Source: Choricystis sp. odSpoLacu1 (taxonomy: Eukaryota; Chlorophyta; Trebouxiophyceae). From it: a DNA stretch of 64,000 bases. Below, one piece after another: positions 35,936 to 46,585 of the stretch. The stretch is from contig OY253651.1 in assembly GCA_958009055.1 (NCBI GenBank), positions 1-64,000 on the forward strand, in the 5' to 3' direction. The stretch's first letter is position 1, and the number at the start of each line of letters is the position of its first letter. The translations under genes were made by a program, and so were the position numbers. The notes beneath the pieces were generated by a model. The model searched no databases. It had not been told where the DNA came from and worked only from the letters and a program-made list of their open reading frames with translations.

Positions 35936-37360
35936 TCACTCCGCCTTCATGCTCTCCGCCTCGTCCCGAATCTGTTGGAACAGGGCCGTGCTCAGGTAGC
36001 GCTCCCCAAAGGACGGCAGCACTGTCACAATGAGCTTGCCCTTGTTCTCGGGGCGGGCGGCCAGCTCGGCCGCCGCCTTGACGGCCGCGCCGGACGAGAT
36101 GCCGACAAGGAGCCCTTCTTCGAGGGCCAGGCGGCGGGCGACAGCCACGGCATCATCCGACGCGACTTGGATGACTTCGTCCAGCAGGCCGACGTCCAGG
36201 TTGCCGGGGATGAAGCCCGCGCCGATGCCCTGAATCTTGTGGGGGCCCGGCTTGCCGCCGCTGATGACGGGCGATTCAGCCGGCTCGACAGCGACGACCT
36301 GGATCGCCGGTTTTTTTTCTTTGAGGTACCGGCCCACGCCCGTGATGGTGCCGCCCGTGCCGACGCCGGCGACAAAGATGTCGACCTTGCCGGAGGCGGC
36401 GTCCCAGATTTCGGGGCCCGTGGTTTCGTAGTGGATCTGAGTGGGTGCGGAAAATGGTGTGTGTGTGTGTGGGTCGTTGCGTTCGTGTTTCTCTCCTCGT
36501 CCAGCCACACACACACACACACACCCACTCAACTCTCATACCTTGGGATTTGCCGGGTTCTCAAACTGTTGCAGCACGTACGAGTCGCGCGTGGTGGCCG
36601 CAATCTCCTCCGCTTTGGCCACCGCCCCCTTCATGCCCAGCGCGGGATCCGTCAACACCAGTTCCGCCCCAAACGCGCGCAGCAGGATGCGGCGTTCCAG
36701 GGACATGGAGGCCGGCATGGTGAGCACCAGTTTGTAGCCCTTGGCGGCGGCGATGAAGGCGAGCGCGATGCCCGTGTTGCCACTCGTGGGCTCCACCAGT
36801 GTCGTGCGCCCGGGCGAGATGCGGCCCGCGTCCTCGGCATCCTTGATCATGGAGAAGCCGATGCGGTCTTTGACGGAGGAGCAGGGTTCCATGATCTCCA
36901 GTTTGGCTGTGACACGGGCGCCGCCAGCGGGGACGACACGGTTGAGGTAGACCATGGGGGTGCCGCCCACGAGGGCGGACACGTCCGACGCGATGTTGAG
37001 GATGGTGACGGCGGTGTCGGCCGCGGCGGCCAGGGTGAGGGTGGGGCGGCGGCAGGGTGTGGTGGGGCGCTGGGGGAAGAGAGAGTGTTTGTGTGGGTCG
37101 GCATGGAAGTGCTCGGGGCACCGCGCCCTGCGCGCACGCCTACAGCCCTCTTCTCTTTCCACCACAGCCGCACCCAGACCCAGACCCAAGCCAGACCCAA
37201 ACACGCTCTCTCTCCAGCTGTGTGTTCAGGAGGCGGGGCGGCTCTCCGCTCTGCCCTCCACACAAACAACAAAGCTCACCGTCGCCGTCGGGCGGGCCGC
37301 GCGCCGAGGCGCGGGCGCGGCGCACAGGGCGCCAGCTCTCTTGCTGCACGTCACGCGCAT
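35936..37360 (-). CDS. OASTL: Cysteine synthase / O-acetylserine (thiol)lyase, plastid
   Basis: PLP enzyme that makes cysteine from O-acetylserine and sulfide. Three exons (37360-37280, 37069-36542, 36436-35936) give 369 aa. The N-terminal extension ([20 protein letters not shown]...) is a likely plastid transit peptide. The mature enzyme shows [27 protein letters not shown] with the PLP-binding Lys, [15 protein letters not shown], the [12 protein letters not shown] phosphate loop, and [11 protein letters not shown]. All catalytic elements are present. Intron 2 is bounded by complementary GT/CA repeats. The gene converges on the L1-domain gene about 175 bp away. Confidence 0.97.
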
Positions 37361-37562
37361 GGTGGAGCGTCTACACGGGGGTGGTGCGGGCGGGCGGCGT
37401 GGGAAAGGCAAGTGGGTTGTGTGTGTGTGGAGAGATTGGAGGGTCTCGAATTTTGTCGACCACGTTAGCCCTTGTCGAAAAAACACTGCCTGCCTGCGAA
37501 AAAACACCCACACTGGCTGTGTCTGCGTCTAACAACGCCCTTCTACCCAAACTAAAACAATG

Positions 37563-38891
37563 TCAAGCCACCTCCAGCCCAGCATCACCCAGCAATGGTT
37601 CATTGGCCTCCTCCCGCCCGCCCTCACTACTCGCAACGGGGGCAATCGTCACCACGCCCAACCCTGCCACCAACAGCACAGCCCCCACCACAAAGTACGG
37701 CCCCAACTCGGGCGGCGGCGGCAGAAACGGCCACGGCACCGCAAACGCGGCGATCGCAGCCGGCACGATGGCGGCGGCCGCGATGCTGTAGGTGAAGGCG
37801 CCCGCGAGGCGGAGGAGCGTGATGAGAGCAATGTTGAAGAGAACGTTGGCACACACGTACAGCGCAGGCAGCAACGGGCACCCGGGCACGTCGCCCGCCA
37901 GGTCGGCGAACCCTGCCGCCAGATAGGCGGGCAGGGCGGTGACGGCGACGCCGCGCGCAGTGGCTGTGATCGGCAGGGCGGCTGCGACGGCGGCAGCTTG
38001 GGCGACGGAGGCACGTGCGGTCAGCGCAAACACGTCCAGGGGGCGGCCCAGGCTGGCTTGGGCGCACTCAAAGATGGATTGTTTGGCCAGGGCGGCGACC
38101 GCGGGGAAGACTTGGGCAGTGGCGAAGAGGGCGGCAGCGCCGGCAGGGATGGCGGCGACCGCGCCCGCGCGCGGCGTGGCGGCGGCCACGACGCCCGCGA
38201 TCACCAGGACGGCTCCCAACGCTCTGTGTGGTGGGACACGCCGGCCTAAAAGCAACCTTTCAGCCGCCAACTGCCAGATGAGCATGGTTTGAGACAGCAT
38301 CGGCAGCGCGGCCCCCGGCAGCGACCGTGCTGCCACAAAGCCGAGCGTCGAGGACGCCGCCTCCCCCGCCCCGATGGCGGCCGCGGTCCACCCGTTGACG
38401 GCGGCCAGGTCGGCCCGGGTGGCGGCGCCGGTGGCGAGGCGGGCGGCCAGGATGACGCAGTAGGCGGCGGCCGGGGCAGAGGCCTGCAGCAGGGCGAGGA
38501 AGAGCGTGTTTTTTGGGCCGACAGCTTCGAGGGCGCCTTTGTACAGCAGGCGGTTGATGACGCCAGTGATGACGACAGCGGTGGTGGCGCCGATCAGTGC
38601 CAGTGGGCTCGGTGGCGGCGTGGGCGGGCAGGGTGCGAATTTGGCTGGCAGAGCAGCGACGAGTGGGAGCGGTCGACGCGTTGCAGACGTGGCGTTGCTC
38701 AAGGCCAGCGGGCGCGGTGGTGGTGTGGAGGGGCAGGGCGCGAGTTTGGCCGGGTGATGAGCATCGGCGAGTGGGGCGAACGGTCGGCGCGTCGCCAGCG
38801 CGCGGCGGCGAGGGCACACGCGCGCGCGGGCAGTAATGCAGCCTGGCACGACGGCTGTGCACGCGGGCCGTCGTGCTGCTGGGGCGTGCAT
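37563..38891 (-). CDS. CRT-like (CLT) plastid transporter, drug/metabolite superfamily
   Basis: A single exon of 442 aa from the ATG at 38891. The first 90 residues are basic and Pro/Arg-rich, a probable plastid transit region. They contain an imperfect duplication (LAPCPSTPPPRPLAL and FAPCPPTPPPSPLAL). About ten hydrophobic helices follow. The signature NRLLYKGALEAVGPKNTLFLAL matches CRT-like transporters, the plant homologues of the Plasmodium chloroquine resistance transporter, which export glutathione precursors from plastids in plants. SQTMLIWQLAAERLLLGRR matches the conserved second-half helix. The cysteine synthase gene next door may be only coincidental. No lesions. Confidence 0.85.
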   Translation of the reverse strand: MHAPAARRPACTAVVPGCITARARVCPRRRALATRRPFAPLADAHHPAKLAPCPSTPPPRPLALSNATSATRRPLPLVAALPAKFAPCPPTPPPSPLALIGATTAVVITGVINRLLYKGALEAVGPKNTLFLALLQASAPAAAYCVILAARLATGAATRADLAAVNGWTAAAIGAGEAASSTLGFVAARSLPGAALPMLSQTMLIWQLAAERLLLGRRVPPHRALGAVLVIAGVVAAATPRAGAVAAIPAGAAALFATAQVFPAVAALAKQSIFECAQASLGRPLDVFALTARASVAQAAAVAAALPITATARGVAVTALPAYLAAGFADLAGDVPGCPLLPALYVCANVLFNIALITLLRLAGAFTYSIAAAAIVPAAIAAFAVPWPFLPPPPELGPYFVVGAVLLVAGLGVVTIAPVASSEGGREEANEPLLGDAGLEVA

Positions 38892-39123
38892 TGGTGGAAA
38901 AAGGAAGCGGACAGAAAGGGCAATGGAGAAAGGGAGTGTTTGGCCGAGCGAGAAAACAACCTTTTTGCCACGCTTCATCCACTACACACTTTCGGGGCCG
39001 CGGCGAGCGCCCCTGTGTTTAGAAACACAGGGCGGCACGCTGCCGCCCACGATCACTTCAACAGTTTGAAACAAAAAAACAAGCAAAGTCTGATCAAAAA
39101 AAAAACACCCCCTCCTCCAAAAA

Positions 39124-40037
39124 TCACCGCAAGCAGCACCGCAAACAGCAGCAGCACAGCAGCCCTAGCGCGATCAGCCCCACCAACGCGCCCGCCACGC
39201 ACACCATGATGGCGATGGGGGACAGCTGCTTGCCCAACACACGCAGGCACAGGGGGCCCGCGTACGCACGCGTCTTAACTTCAAACGTCAGCCGCACGGG
39301 TTCGTTGCACATGTTGAGCACGTAGACGTACCCCGTGTCCTTGTTGGCGCACACGTTGTCGCCGTCAAAGGTGGCGCCATTGGCGGCACCCGCCGCGGTG
39401 GCGGCGTTGAGGATGGAGTCGGGCGGGCCGGTCGCGAAAGCGTTTGCGCACGTCGTGCCTCCCACGTTGGTGGCGGCGGGGCACGTAAACTCTTTGTATG
39501 ACTGGAAGCCCAGGTTGTTGTCGCGCAGCGACAGGCAGGCGTCGCGCACGTAGAGGCGGGTGATGCTGTGTTGGAGGGGAAAGGTAAGGTAAGCGCAGGG
39601 CGCGCGCGTGGAGAGAAACCCGCATGGGCTGCTTTTGGAACGCGCTCTCTCCTTCCCCACACTCCCTCCTTGCCCTCTCCCGCCACCGGCACGCATCACC
39701 AGTGTTGCAGTTGACCGTGCGGCAGGCAAATGCGGCGCTAACCGCCCCAATTGGCGAGACGACACATTGTCCGCCGTACTTGTTTTGGCGACGCGCCGGG
39801 CGCTCTCCCGCACTCTACTCCCCACACTACTCACTTGACCATGCTGCGTGAGCAAAACGGGCCCGCCTCGAACGACGTCAGGCGCAGGTCGTAGCCAAAC
39901 TTGGAGCCCAGGCCCCCGATTTCGAGGCCGTGGCAGGCACGGCCTTCCACTGTGAGAGCTGCAGGCGCGTTCACGACGGCTGCATTGACGGTGGCAGCGG
40001 TGGCGATGAGCAGGACGAGAGTCGTGGGAAGATGCAT
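39124..40037 (-). CDS. Secreted/type I single-pass membrane protein with Cys-rich tail, unknown
   Basis: Three exons (40037-39835, 39737-39693, 39565-39124) give 229 aa; the middle 45-nt exon is inferred from frame and uses a GTGCCG donor. A signal peptide (MHLPTTLVLLIATAATVNAA) starts the protein. The lumenal part has about ten Cys residues in pairs (GRACHGL, GPFCSRS, ACRTVNCNTG, RDACLSL, FTCPAATNVGGTTC, NVCANKDTG, LNMCNEP), so it should be disulfide-bonded. One TM helix (SPIAIMVCVAGALVGLIALGLL) is followed by a very short cytosolic end (CCCCLRCCLR) that could be multiply palmitoylated. I do not recognise the family. Confidence 0.7.
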
Positions 40038-40144
40038 TGTTAGTTTGGAAGGCGGTCGCCAGAAAGGAGAGAAAGCGACGGGAAGTGTGAGCGAGCGGCG
40101 CTAGCCACGTCTCTTCGTTGCAAAACCCTCTCTCTCTCTCCGTC

Positions 40145-40317
40145 CTCCCACCGTCGTCGTAGGTCGCGCCCATCGTTTTGCGCTCGCGTTCGCAGGCGGG
40201 GCAGACCGTGAGCGCCTCATTTTTCAGCTCCTGCGAAAACTGGGCCTTGTACCGGATCCAGGCGTGGGCGTCGTCTCGCGCGTACTGGAGGGAGCCGCCG
40301 CGCGGGGGGCGAGACAT
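40145..40317 (-). CDS. Small conserved-looking gene, 3' end unresolved
   Basis: The ATG at 40317 opens a compositionally ordinary frame: MSRPPRGGSLQYARDDAHAW, then IRYKAQFSQELKNEALTV and CPACERERKTMGATYDDG. It does not look like a shadow frame: it has balanced composition, aromatic residues and a CPAC pair. A plausible donor (G|GTGGGA) lies near 40144. Only about 110 bp remain before the next gene's start, so any second exon is short; acceptor candidates are near 40105-40110. I cannot assign a function; size and charge would suit a small mitochondrial or cofactor-type protein. Confidence 0.45.
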
Positions 40318-40682
40318 GGTGTCTGTGGCAGCTGGGCGCCGCGTCAAAGCGGAAAAAAAGAACAAAGGGAGAGTGCTTTTTTTCGTTTTCGGTCCCCCTT
40401 TTCAGGGTCACACACTGCGACCGACACCACCAAGCAGCGCTGGCGGAGGCCAACGGCACGTGCTCTCTGTTCTGCCAGTGCCTGTCAGAGTGCCTGTCAG
40501 AGTGTCAGAGTGCCTGTCACACAGACACACGTGACCTCCCTCTCTCTCTTGTGCACTGCGCCCCTCTGTCGACCCAACACACCTCGCCCTCGCTTTCGTG
40601 CAGGTCTTCCTCTCCCCCGCGCCACCCCCCAAACTCTCCCCGCTCCTCCTCTCCACCTCTCTGCCAGTCACTGAACACTCCC
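40318..40682. promoter_or_regulatory. Divergent spacer, small gene / sulfatase
   Basis: 365 bp between divergent starts. It includes three close copies of a GTGCCTGTCAGA-type unit (about 40479-40517), a short tandem repeat directly upstream of the sulfatase gene. No ORF is supported. Confidence 0.45.
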
Positions 40683-43424
40683 ATGCACCGCGCCACAGCA
40701 CTGGCCGTGCTGGCGGCCGCCTGCTTGCTGGGTCGGCAGGCGGCAGTGGAGGTGAGCGCAAGATGGGGAGGCCAGTTGGGGGCGTATTGGGACCGGTGCT
40801 CTGGTGTTCGACGCTGCAGGCGTGGAAACATGACCGCATGAATCGTCTTAGGCGTGATAACGAGTTTTTGGGGAGAGAGAGTGGGGAGAGGGCGGCGCAA
40901 TCGTCCGCGCGCGAACCAGGCCAATGCGCGCACCCTGCACCTCTCTCGCTTCGAACCACCCCACCCCACCCACACAGGCCCTGCTGCCCGACCCTTTCGT
41001 CGACCTCAAATCGTTCAACGCGTCCACGCTCAACGTCACCGCCAAGCTGGCCAACGCCAAGGAGTCCGCCGCCCTGGCCGCCTCCAAAGCCAAAAACGCG
41101 CTGTTCACCGCCAAACAGACGGTCGTCAACGCGGCCCTCAACGACAAAGTGGGCGGCGTGACGGAGGCTGCCGCCCAGGCGACCGCCAAGAAGGGCCCTG
41201 GCTTTGGCGCGTTCAAAGGCAAAAACGTCATCGTGTTTTTGTCAGACCAGGAGGCGGCCGACTTGGATTTCATGCCGCCCGGGTGGGAGGAGGCCAACCT
41301 GCCCGCCAAAACTCGGCTCCGCAAAAACGGGGTCGAGTTCACGCGCGCCTACACTAACGCCTGCATGTGCACCGCTGCGCGGGCCACCCTGTTCACCGGC
41401 TTCCTGACCACTCAAAACAACGCGCGCTGGGTGCTGGAGACGCCGATGCCGAATGATCTGTACCCGCAGCGCGACACCCCGGACGACCTGCCCGGGCTGG
41501 CTGCCGCCGCCGCGGCGGCAGGCTATGAAGTCGTTTACAAGGGCAAGATGCACCTTGCCAAACCCATCAACCCAGACTTTTCGTGGACGGCGTCAGACGC
41601 GCTCAGATTCGGGTTCACGCGCTGGAACTATCCCGACGCGGGCGCCAACCAGTCGCTCTTCGAGGCGGGCGGCTCGCCCGCGTTCAACGACAGGCGTTTC
41701 ATGGAGTCGGAGGGGTCGGTGGACGCGGGCGAGGAGGGCGTGTTCCAGTACCTGCGCCGCCGCGCGGCCGACCCGCGCCCCTTTTTCCTGGTCGTGTCGT
41801 TGGTCAACCCGCACGACGTGCTGTTCTACCCGTTGCAGTGGGCGGCGAGTGGGTACAGCAACACCCTGCTGCAGGGGCCCGCCACGCTGCCCGCGACGTG
41901 GAACGAAAACCTGTCCACCAAGCCCTCTGTCCAGGCTCAGTGGGCTGCATTCAACGTCGCGACTGGTGTGGCGCCCCAGAACGCGTTGTAGGGGGTGGCC
42001 TACCTCAACCTGTACGCTGTACGCCAACCTGGTCAAGGAAACGGACAACTATTTTTACCAGACCATGCTGCTGGCCGACCAGTTGGGCCTCACTGACGAC
42101 ACGGTCTACATCAAGACGGCGTACCACGGCGAAATGAAGCTGACGCACAACAACCAGGTGAGATTAAGTGCGGGAGGGGTGTGGGAGGGGCGGGTGCCGG
42201 CCCGCCACCACCACCGCCGCCCCCCGTCGCCTGCTCCGACACCGCCACTGCTTCTCCCCACTCTTCCTCCACCGTTTCTATTCGAACCACAGATACAAAA
42301 GAACTTTATGAGTTACCAAGAGAACACGCGCGTGCCGCTCATCTACTCCAATCCCATCATGTTCCCGAAGCCGGAAGTGTCCAACGTGCTGGTGTCGCAC
42401 GTCGATTTCGTGCCGACCCTCGCCACTCTTCTGGGCGCGCCGTCCGGCCTGGCCGCCACCGTGGGGTTGCAGGGCGTGTCGTACGCCGACTTTGTGGTGG
42501 ATCCAACCAACACCAACCGCTTGCCGCCGCAGCAAGAGGTCGTGTTCCTTTTCGACGACTTCCAGGTGCGTGGGGGAGGAACGCGCCGCGCCGCACACGC
42601 AGAAACAGCGCCGCGTTCTGTGTCCCCGAACCGAAACGCTCGATCTCATACTGCGGCGCACCCACACTTTGCCCTCCCCCCACAAACCGCCATACAACTA
42701 ACAGTACGGCCAGTCCGTGTGGCCCGGCATCCCGACCCCGCCCGCCAACGTCCGCGCCATCATCGAAGAGCGCTACATGTTTGCAGAATATTGGGACCCG
42801 TCCGGTCGTGACAGCAGTGCCTATGAAATGTATGACCTTTTAACCGACCCGCAAGAAACCTACAACATCGCGTTCCCGGGCAACGCGCCCTACCTGACGC
42901 CCGAGCAGCAAGCCCAGAAGGCTCGCCTGTCTGCCAAGCTGGCTCAAACAGTGACCCGCAAGCTGGCGCCACGCCTGGGCGTTGCGTGGCCCATCTCCGT
43001 CAGCGGCGCGGTGGACACCACCGCCGCGTCCGACGGGGAGCGGTCGGCGACGGGCGCGGTGACGGGCACGCCGCTGGGCGGCTTCCCCACGACGCTGCCC
43101 GCCGCGTCGGCTCAAGTCGTGTTCACGCCTGCTGGCGGCTTTGTGACGGCCGCCCAAACGGGGGCCTGCATCGCTGACGTCGACTTTTCGCTGTACTCGG
43201 GCGCGGGCTCCATCCAGGGCACCGCCAAAGCGGTGTGCCAGATGCAGCGCGACGGCACCGCCACGTTTGACGGCAAGGCGGCCGTCCTGTTTGGCACGGG
43301 CGCGTTCCGCGGGCTGCGTGGCGAGGGGCTCAAGTTCACTGCGACGTCGCCGCCCCTAGGGTCGCCGCGCAACGGGTCGGTCAGCCTGGTGGGGACTGCC
43401 TACATCAAAGAGTTGATGCGCTAA
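40683..43424 (+). CDS. Secreted sulfatase with C-terminal barrel-like domain, disrupted
   Basis: Four exons (40683-40751, 40978-42157, 42293-42565, 42705-43424). Exon 1 is a signal peptide (MHRATALAVLAAACLLGRQA). The sulfatase domain starts GKNVIVFLSDQEAADLDFMP and has the formylglycine motif CTAAR-ATLFTG (Cys at 41368-41370), KGKMHLAK and VVSLVNPHDV. Then comes an in-frame TAG (41989-41991), and within 30 nt a perfect tandem duplication TGTACGC TGTACGC (42011-42024) shifts the frame. Sulfatase sequence continues in the new frame (ANLVKETDNYFYQTMLLADQ). The usual metal-binding DHG reads YHG (TAC at 42122-42124). After the sulfatase end, about 150 residues (GVAWPISVSG... FGTGAFRGLRGEGL) look like an allene-oxide-cyclase/dirigent-type beta barrel. 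Probably a young pseudogene. Confidence 0.85.
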
Positions 43425-43938
43425 AAAAAGCTCAGTCAAACTCGCCACCCGTTTTTTTGGACCCGGAGAAAGACGCTGCATCGAAACGATAGTTTGCGCA
43501 CACTCACCGCTGAGACAGGCACTAGGGCGGGCTATGCATAAAAAAAAGCACGAGTTCTGTTTGGACAGCGTGAGTACGGCGCCCCGCCCGCCCCCGCCCG
43601 TCGCGCTGCGCCCCACCCGCCTCGTCGCACGCGTCAAACCGTCCGACTCCCCCTCGCCGAGGCGCAACTCGCTCCACGCGCGGGCAGCGAGCAGTGCACG
43701 GCGCACAAGCTGAATGCGCGACGCCCTCATCTTCCCCTCCTCCCCCGCCTGACTCACGCAGCAGGGGCCGTGGGTGGCGGGGTGGAACGATGGGCACAGT
43801 CTGGTGGGCAGCGCGCGCGCGTGTGTGCGTGGTGCTGGCAGAGAGAGAGCGCCACCGCTCCGTTTCGTGCGAAGCGTGGGTGGGTGTGAACCTCTTGTTT
43901 TGTTTTCCATCGCGTTTTGTGTTTGTCACAACTCTCTC
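43425..43938. other. Convergent spacer after the sulfatase
   Basis: 514 bp holding the 3' ends of the sulfatase and of the unknown membrane protein. I see no gene, RNA or repeat beyond simple CA/CT stretches. Confidence 0.5.
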
Positions 43939-45119
43939 TCACGCCCGACCCTGCCGCCTGAACACCCTGAAAAAGGGCAACATGCCCAGCAGCGAGGTGG
44001 AGGAGGCGTCAGCGTCAGCAGGCGCCGCATCGACATAAGGGCTGTTCGCCTCCGCCGCCTCCACCCACTCTGCCTGCCGGGCCACCGGCGCCGCCGCCAC
44101 AGCCGACACCCACCCCTTGGGCGGCGGCAACGCCAGCACCGGCTTGGCGGCAGGCGTGGCTGGCGGCGGCACCCGTCCTAGAGTAAACGCGGCCACCACC
44201 GTCCACACCCACGCCCGCCGCGCGCTGGCCAGGCGGGCAGCGGCATCCGCATCGCTCAACCTCGCTCGGCGGGCGGCGTCGGCAGCGTCCGCGGCGGCGG
44301 ACTTGAGGTCGAGCACGCCGTCGTCACCAAGGAGGGCAGCTAAAGCGGCATCCAGTTCATTCCTCAGTGTGGCGGCGCGGCGGGCGGTCTCCAGTTGCAG
44401 GGTGGACACATTGTCAATGTGGGAGTAGACGATCTGATGAGGGTGGGTGGGTGGTGATCAAAGGCGTAGTGACGGTTTTTCTCTCGCGCTCCTTTCCCCC
44501 CTCTTCCCTTCAACTCACCGCCAACCCTCTGTCAATCCCGGCCAGCGTCTCAGAGTGCTCCGCCAGACTGGCCCTCAATCTTCTCGCCTCCTCCACCGCG
44601 GGTGCGGCTGCGGTGTGGGCGACGGCGGCCATGGCAACTGCGGCTAACAGCCAGACCGGGGCGGCCGCGAGGGTTGCGGCCGCGGCAGACGCGGCGGCTG
44701 TAGCAGCAGCGGCCAGGTGGCCAGCCGCCAGCGAGGCACCATACAGAGCCGGCCCGTGCGCCAGAATGAGGGCAGCGAGGAGCGGGGCGGCGGCCACGCG
44801 GGCGGCGGCGGTGAGGGTTGTTGTGGCGGTTGCCTAGTGGAGGTGAGGGAGGGTGAGTGTGAATGGCACCCAGAAAAAACGGACGCCTGGCCGCAGTGTC
44901 CCGCCAAACCCCACCAAAGAATGCCCGTGAGTGTCGTGCGCACGTGCGGGGTGTGGGCGGTATTGGAGAGGGTGTGCGCAGGCGTGGCGGGCACACCATT
45001 GCCCTCACCATAGCGGCGCATTCTACACGCCGCGCCGCCGCCCGGCGCGGCGGCAGCGGCCGCCACTCTGCGGGTGGCGGGCGACAGACTGAGAGAGGGC
45101 GTGTGGCTTGTGTGAGCAT
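43939..45119 (-). CDS. Ala-rich membrane protein with coiled coil, probable plastid, unknown
   Basis: Three exons (45119-45009, 44833-44519, 44433-43939) join in frame to 306 aa. Exon 1 ([20 protein letters not shown]...) is acid-poor and Arg/Pro-rich, like a transit peptide. Exon 2 has two hydrophobic stretches ([20 protein letters not shown] and [19 protein letters not shown]), then a helix rich in charged residues ([20 protein letters not shown]). Exon 3 continues as an amphipathic coiled coil ([20 protein letters not shown]) and a third hydrophobic segment ([13 protein letters not shown]). It ends with an acidic then basic tail. I do not recognise the family. The region is divergent from proteasome alpha-1 across 197 bp. 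Confidence 0.65.
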
Positions 45120-45316
45120 TGGAAAATAAAGTAGGGAGGGTTGTTTATGGGGGTATTGTGTGGGGAGGAAGCGCGGGTGCGCCGAAGTGTGAAGAGAGCC
45201 TTTTTTTCTTCTCGGTCGGGAATCAGAACGCAGCGCAGGTTTCTGCGTGTCGACGTGTGCTGCGCGTTTCCTCCCTCCCTTCCCCTTCCCCACACACCCA
45301 CCACGCCCCACCCACC

Positions 45317-45785
45317 ATGTCGCGCGGCTCGGCGTCCGGCTTTGACCGCCACATTTCCATCTTCTCGCCCGAGGGGCGGCTGTACCAAGTCGGTGCGTGT
45401 GAAGGAGCAGGCGGGGGCATGCGCGCGCCGCTGTCAACGACAGAGCGAACCCGCGTGTGTGTGTGGGCGTGGAGAAGTGGGGGAAGGAGGGCGGGCACAG
45501 GGGCAGTGGCCCGCGATCGTTGCGTCGGCCCCGATGCGCGCGAAAAACGCATTGAACACGCCGGCTCACCCCCCTCGCCACGCCCTCCCTCTCCTCTCAA
45601 CCACCACAGAGTACGCCTTCAAAGCCGCCAAGTCGGCGGGCACCACCGCCGTCGGCGTGCGGGGCGCCGACTGCGTCGCGGTTGTGACGCAGAAGAAAGT
45701 GCCGGTGCGTCGTCTGGTTGTGGGGGTGTGGGGGAGCGGGGGCCGGGCCACAGGCGCAGGAACGGCGTGTGTGTGTGTGTGCGTG

Positions 45786-45824
<39 letters not shown>

Positions 45825-46585
45825 AGAGCGCACGTCGAGCGGGGCAGCGCGCGCGGTGGCCGCGGTCGTCTTTGATGGGACACCCAATCCCACCTCCCAA
45901 CCCACCCTCCACTCTCCCTAGGACAAACTCGTCGACCCCACCTCCGTCACCCGCCTCTTCACCATCACCCGCACTCTGGGCATGCTGGTCACCGGCCCCC
46001 CCGCCGACGCGCGCGCCCTCGTCCAGCGCGCACGGGCCGACGCCGCGGACTTTCGCCAGCGCTACGGCTACGACATGCCGCCCGACGGCCTGGCCCGCGT
46101 GCTGGCGGACGCGGCCCAGGTGTACACTCAGCACGCCTACATGCGCCCCCTGGGCGTGGTGCCGCTGATTGTGGGCATCGATGCCGAGCGCGGGCCCCAG
46201 CTGTTCAAAGTGGACCCCGCCGGCCACACCGTCGGCTACGTGGGGGCGGGGGCGGGGGCCAAGGAGACGGAAGTCGAGAACCATTTGGAGAAGAAGTTCA
46301 AGGTGAGTGGGAAAGGGGGTTGTGTGGGTGGCAGAGGCGGCACAAAAAACGACGCACTCGCTGACACAACCCAACCACTCCTCACAGCCCGACACCCCCC
46401 CCCTGTCCTCCGACGCCACCATTCGCACCGCCATCGGCGCCCTGGCCGCCGTGCTGGGCGAAGACTTGAAAGCGGCCGAGATCGAAGTCGGCGTCGTGCG
46501 GACGGGCGTCAACTGCGGCGCGTTCACTGTGCTGCCCGCCAGCGAGGTGGACGACCACCTGGTGGCCCTGTCGGAGCGCGACTGA
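45317..46585 (+). CDS. PSMA6: 20S proteasome alpha-1 subunit (PSMA6 type)
   Basis: An outer-ring subunit of the 20S proteasome. Four exons (45317-45392, 45610-45704, 45922-46302, 46388-46585) give 249 aa. It begins [20 protein letters not shown] and continues [20 protein letters not shown], the alpha-subunit signature in its alpha-1 version. It then has [39 protein letters not shown] and [19 protein letters not shown], and ends in [15 protein letters not shown]-rich microsatellite (about 45768-45820) lies in intron 2. No lesions. Confidence 0.97.

Noticed and set aside
40479..40517. CRISPR-like short repeats
   Set aside because: Only three adjacent short degenerate units without spacers, in a eukaryotic promoter region; this is a simple tandem repeat.
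41950..42000. Tiny intron removing the sulfatase TAG
   Set aside because: The only GT..AG pair that fits (GTGTGG ... TTGTAG) would be about 30 nt, far shorter than any other intron here, and would not repair the following 7-bp duplication.
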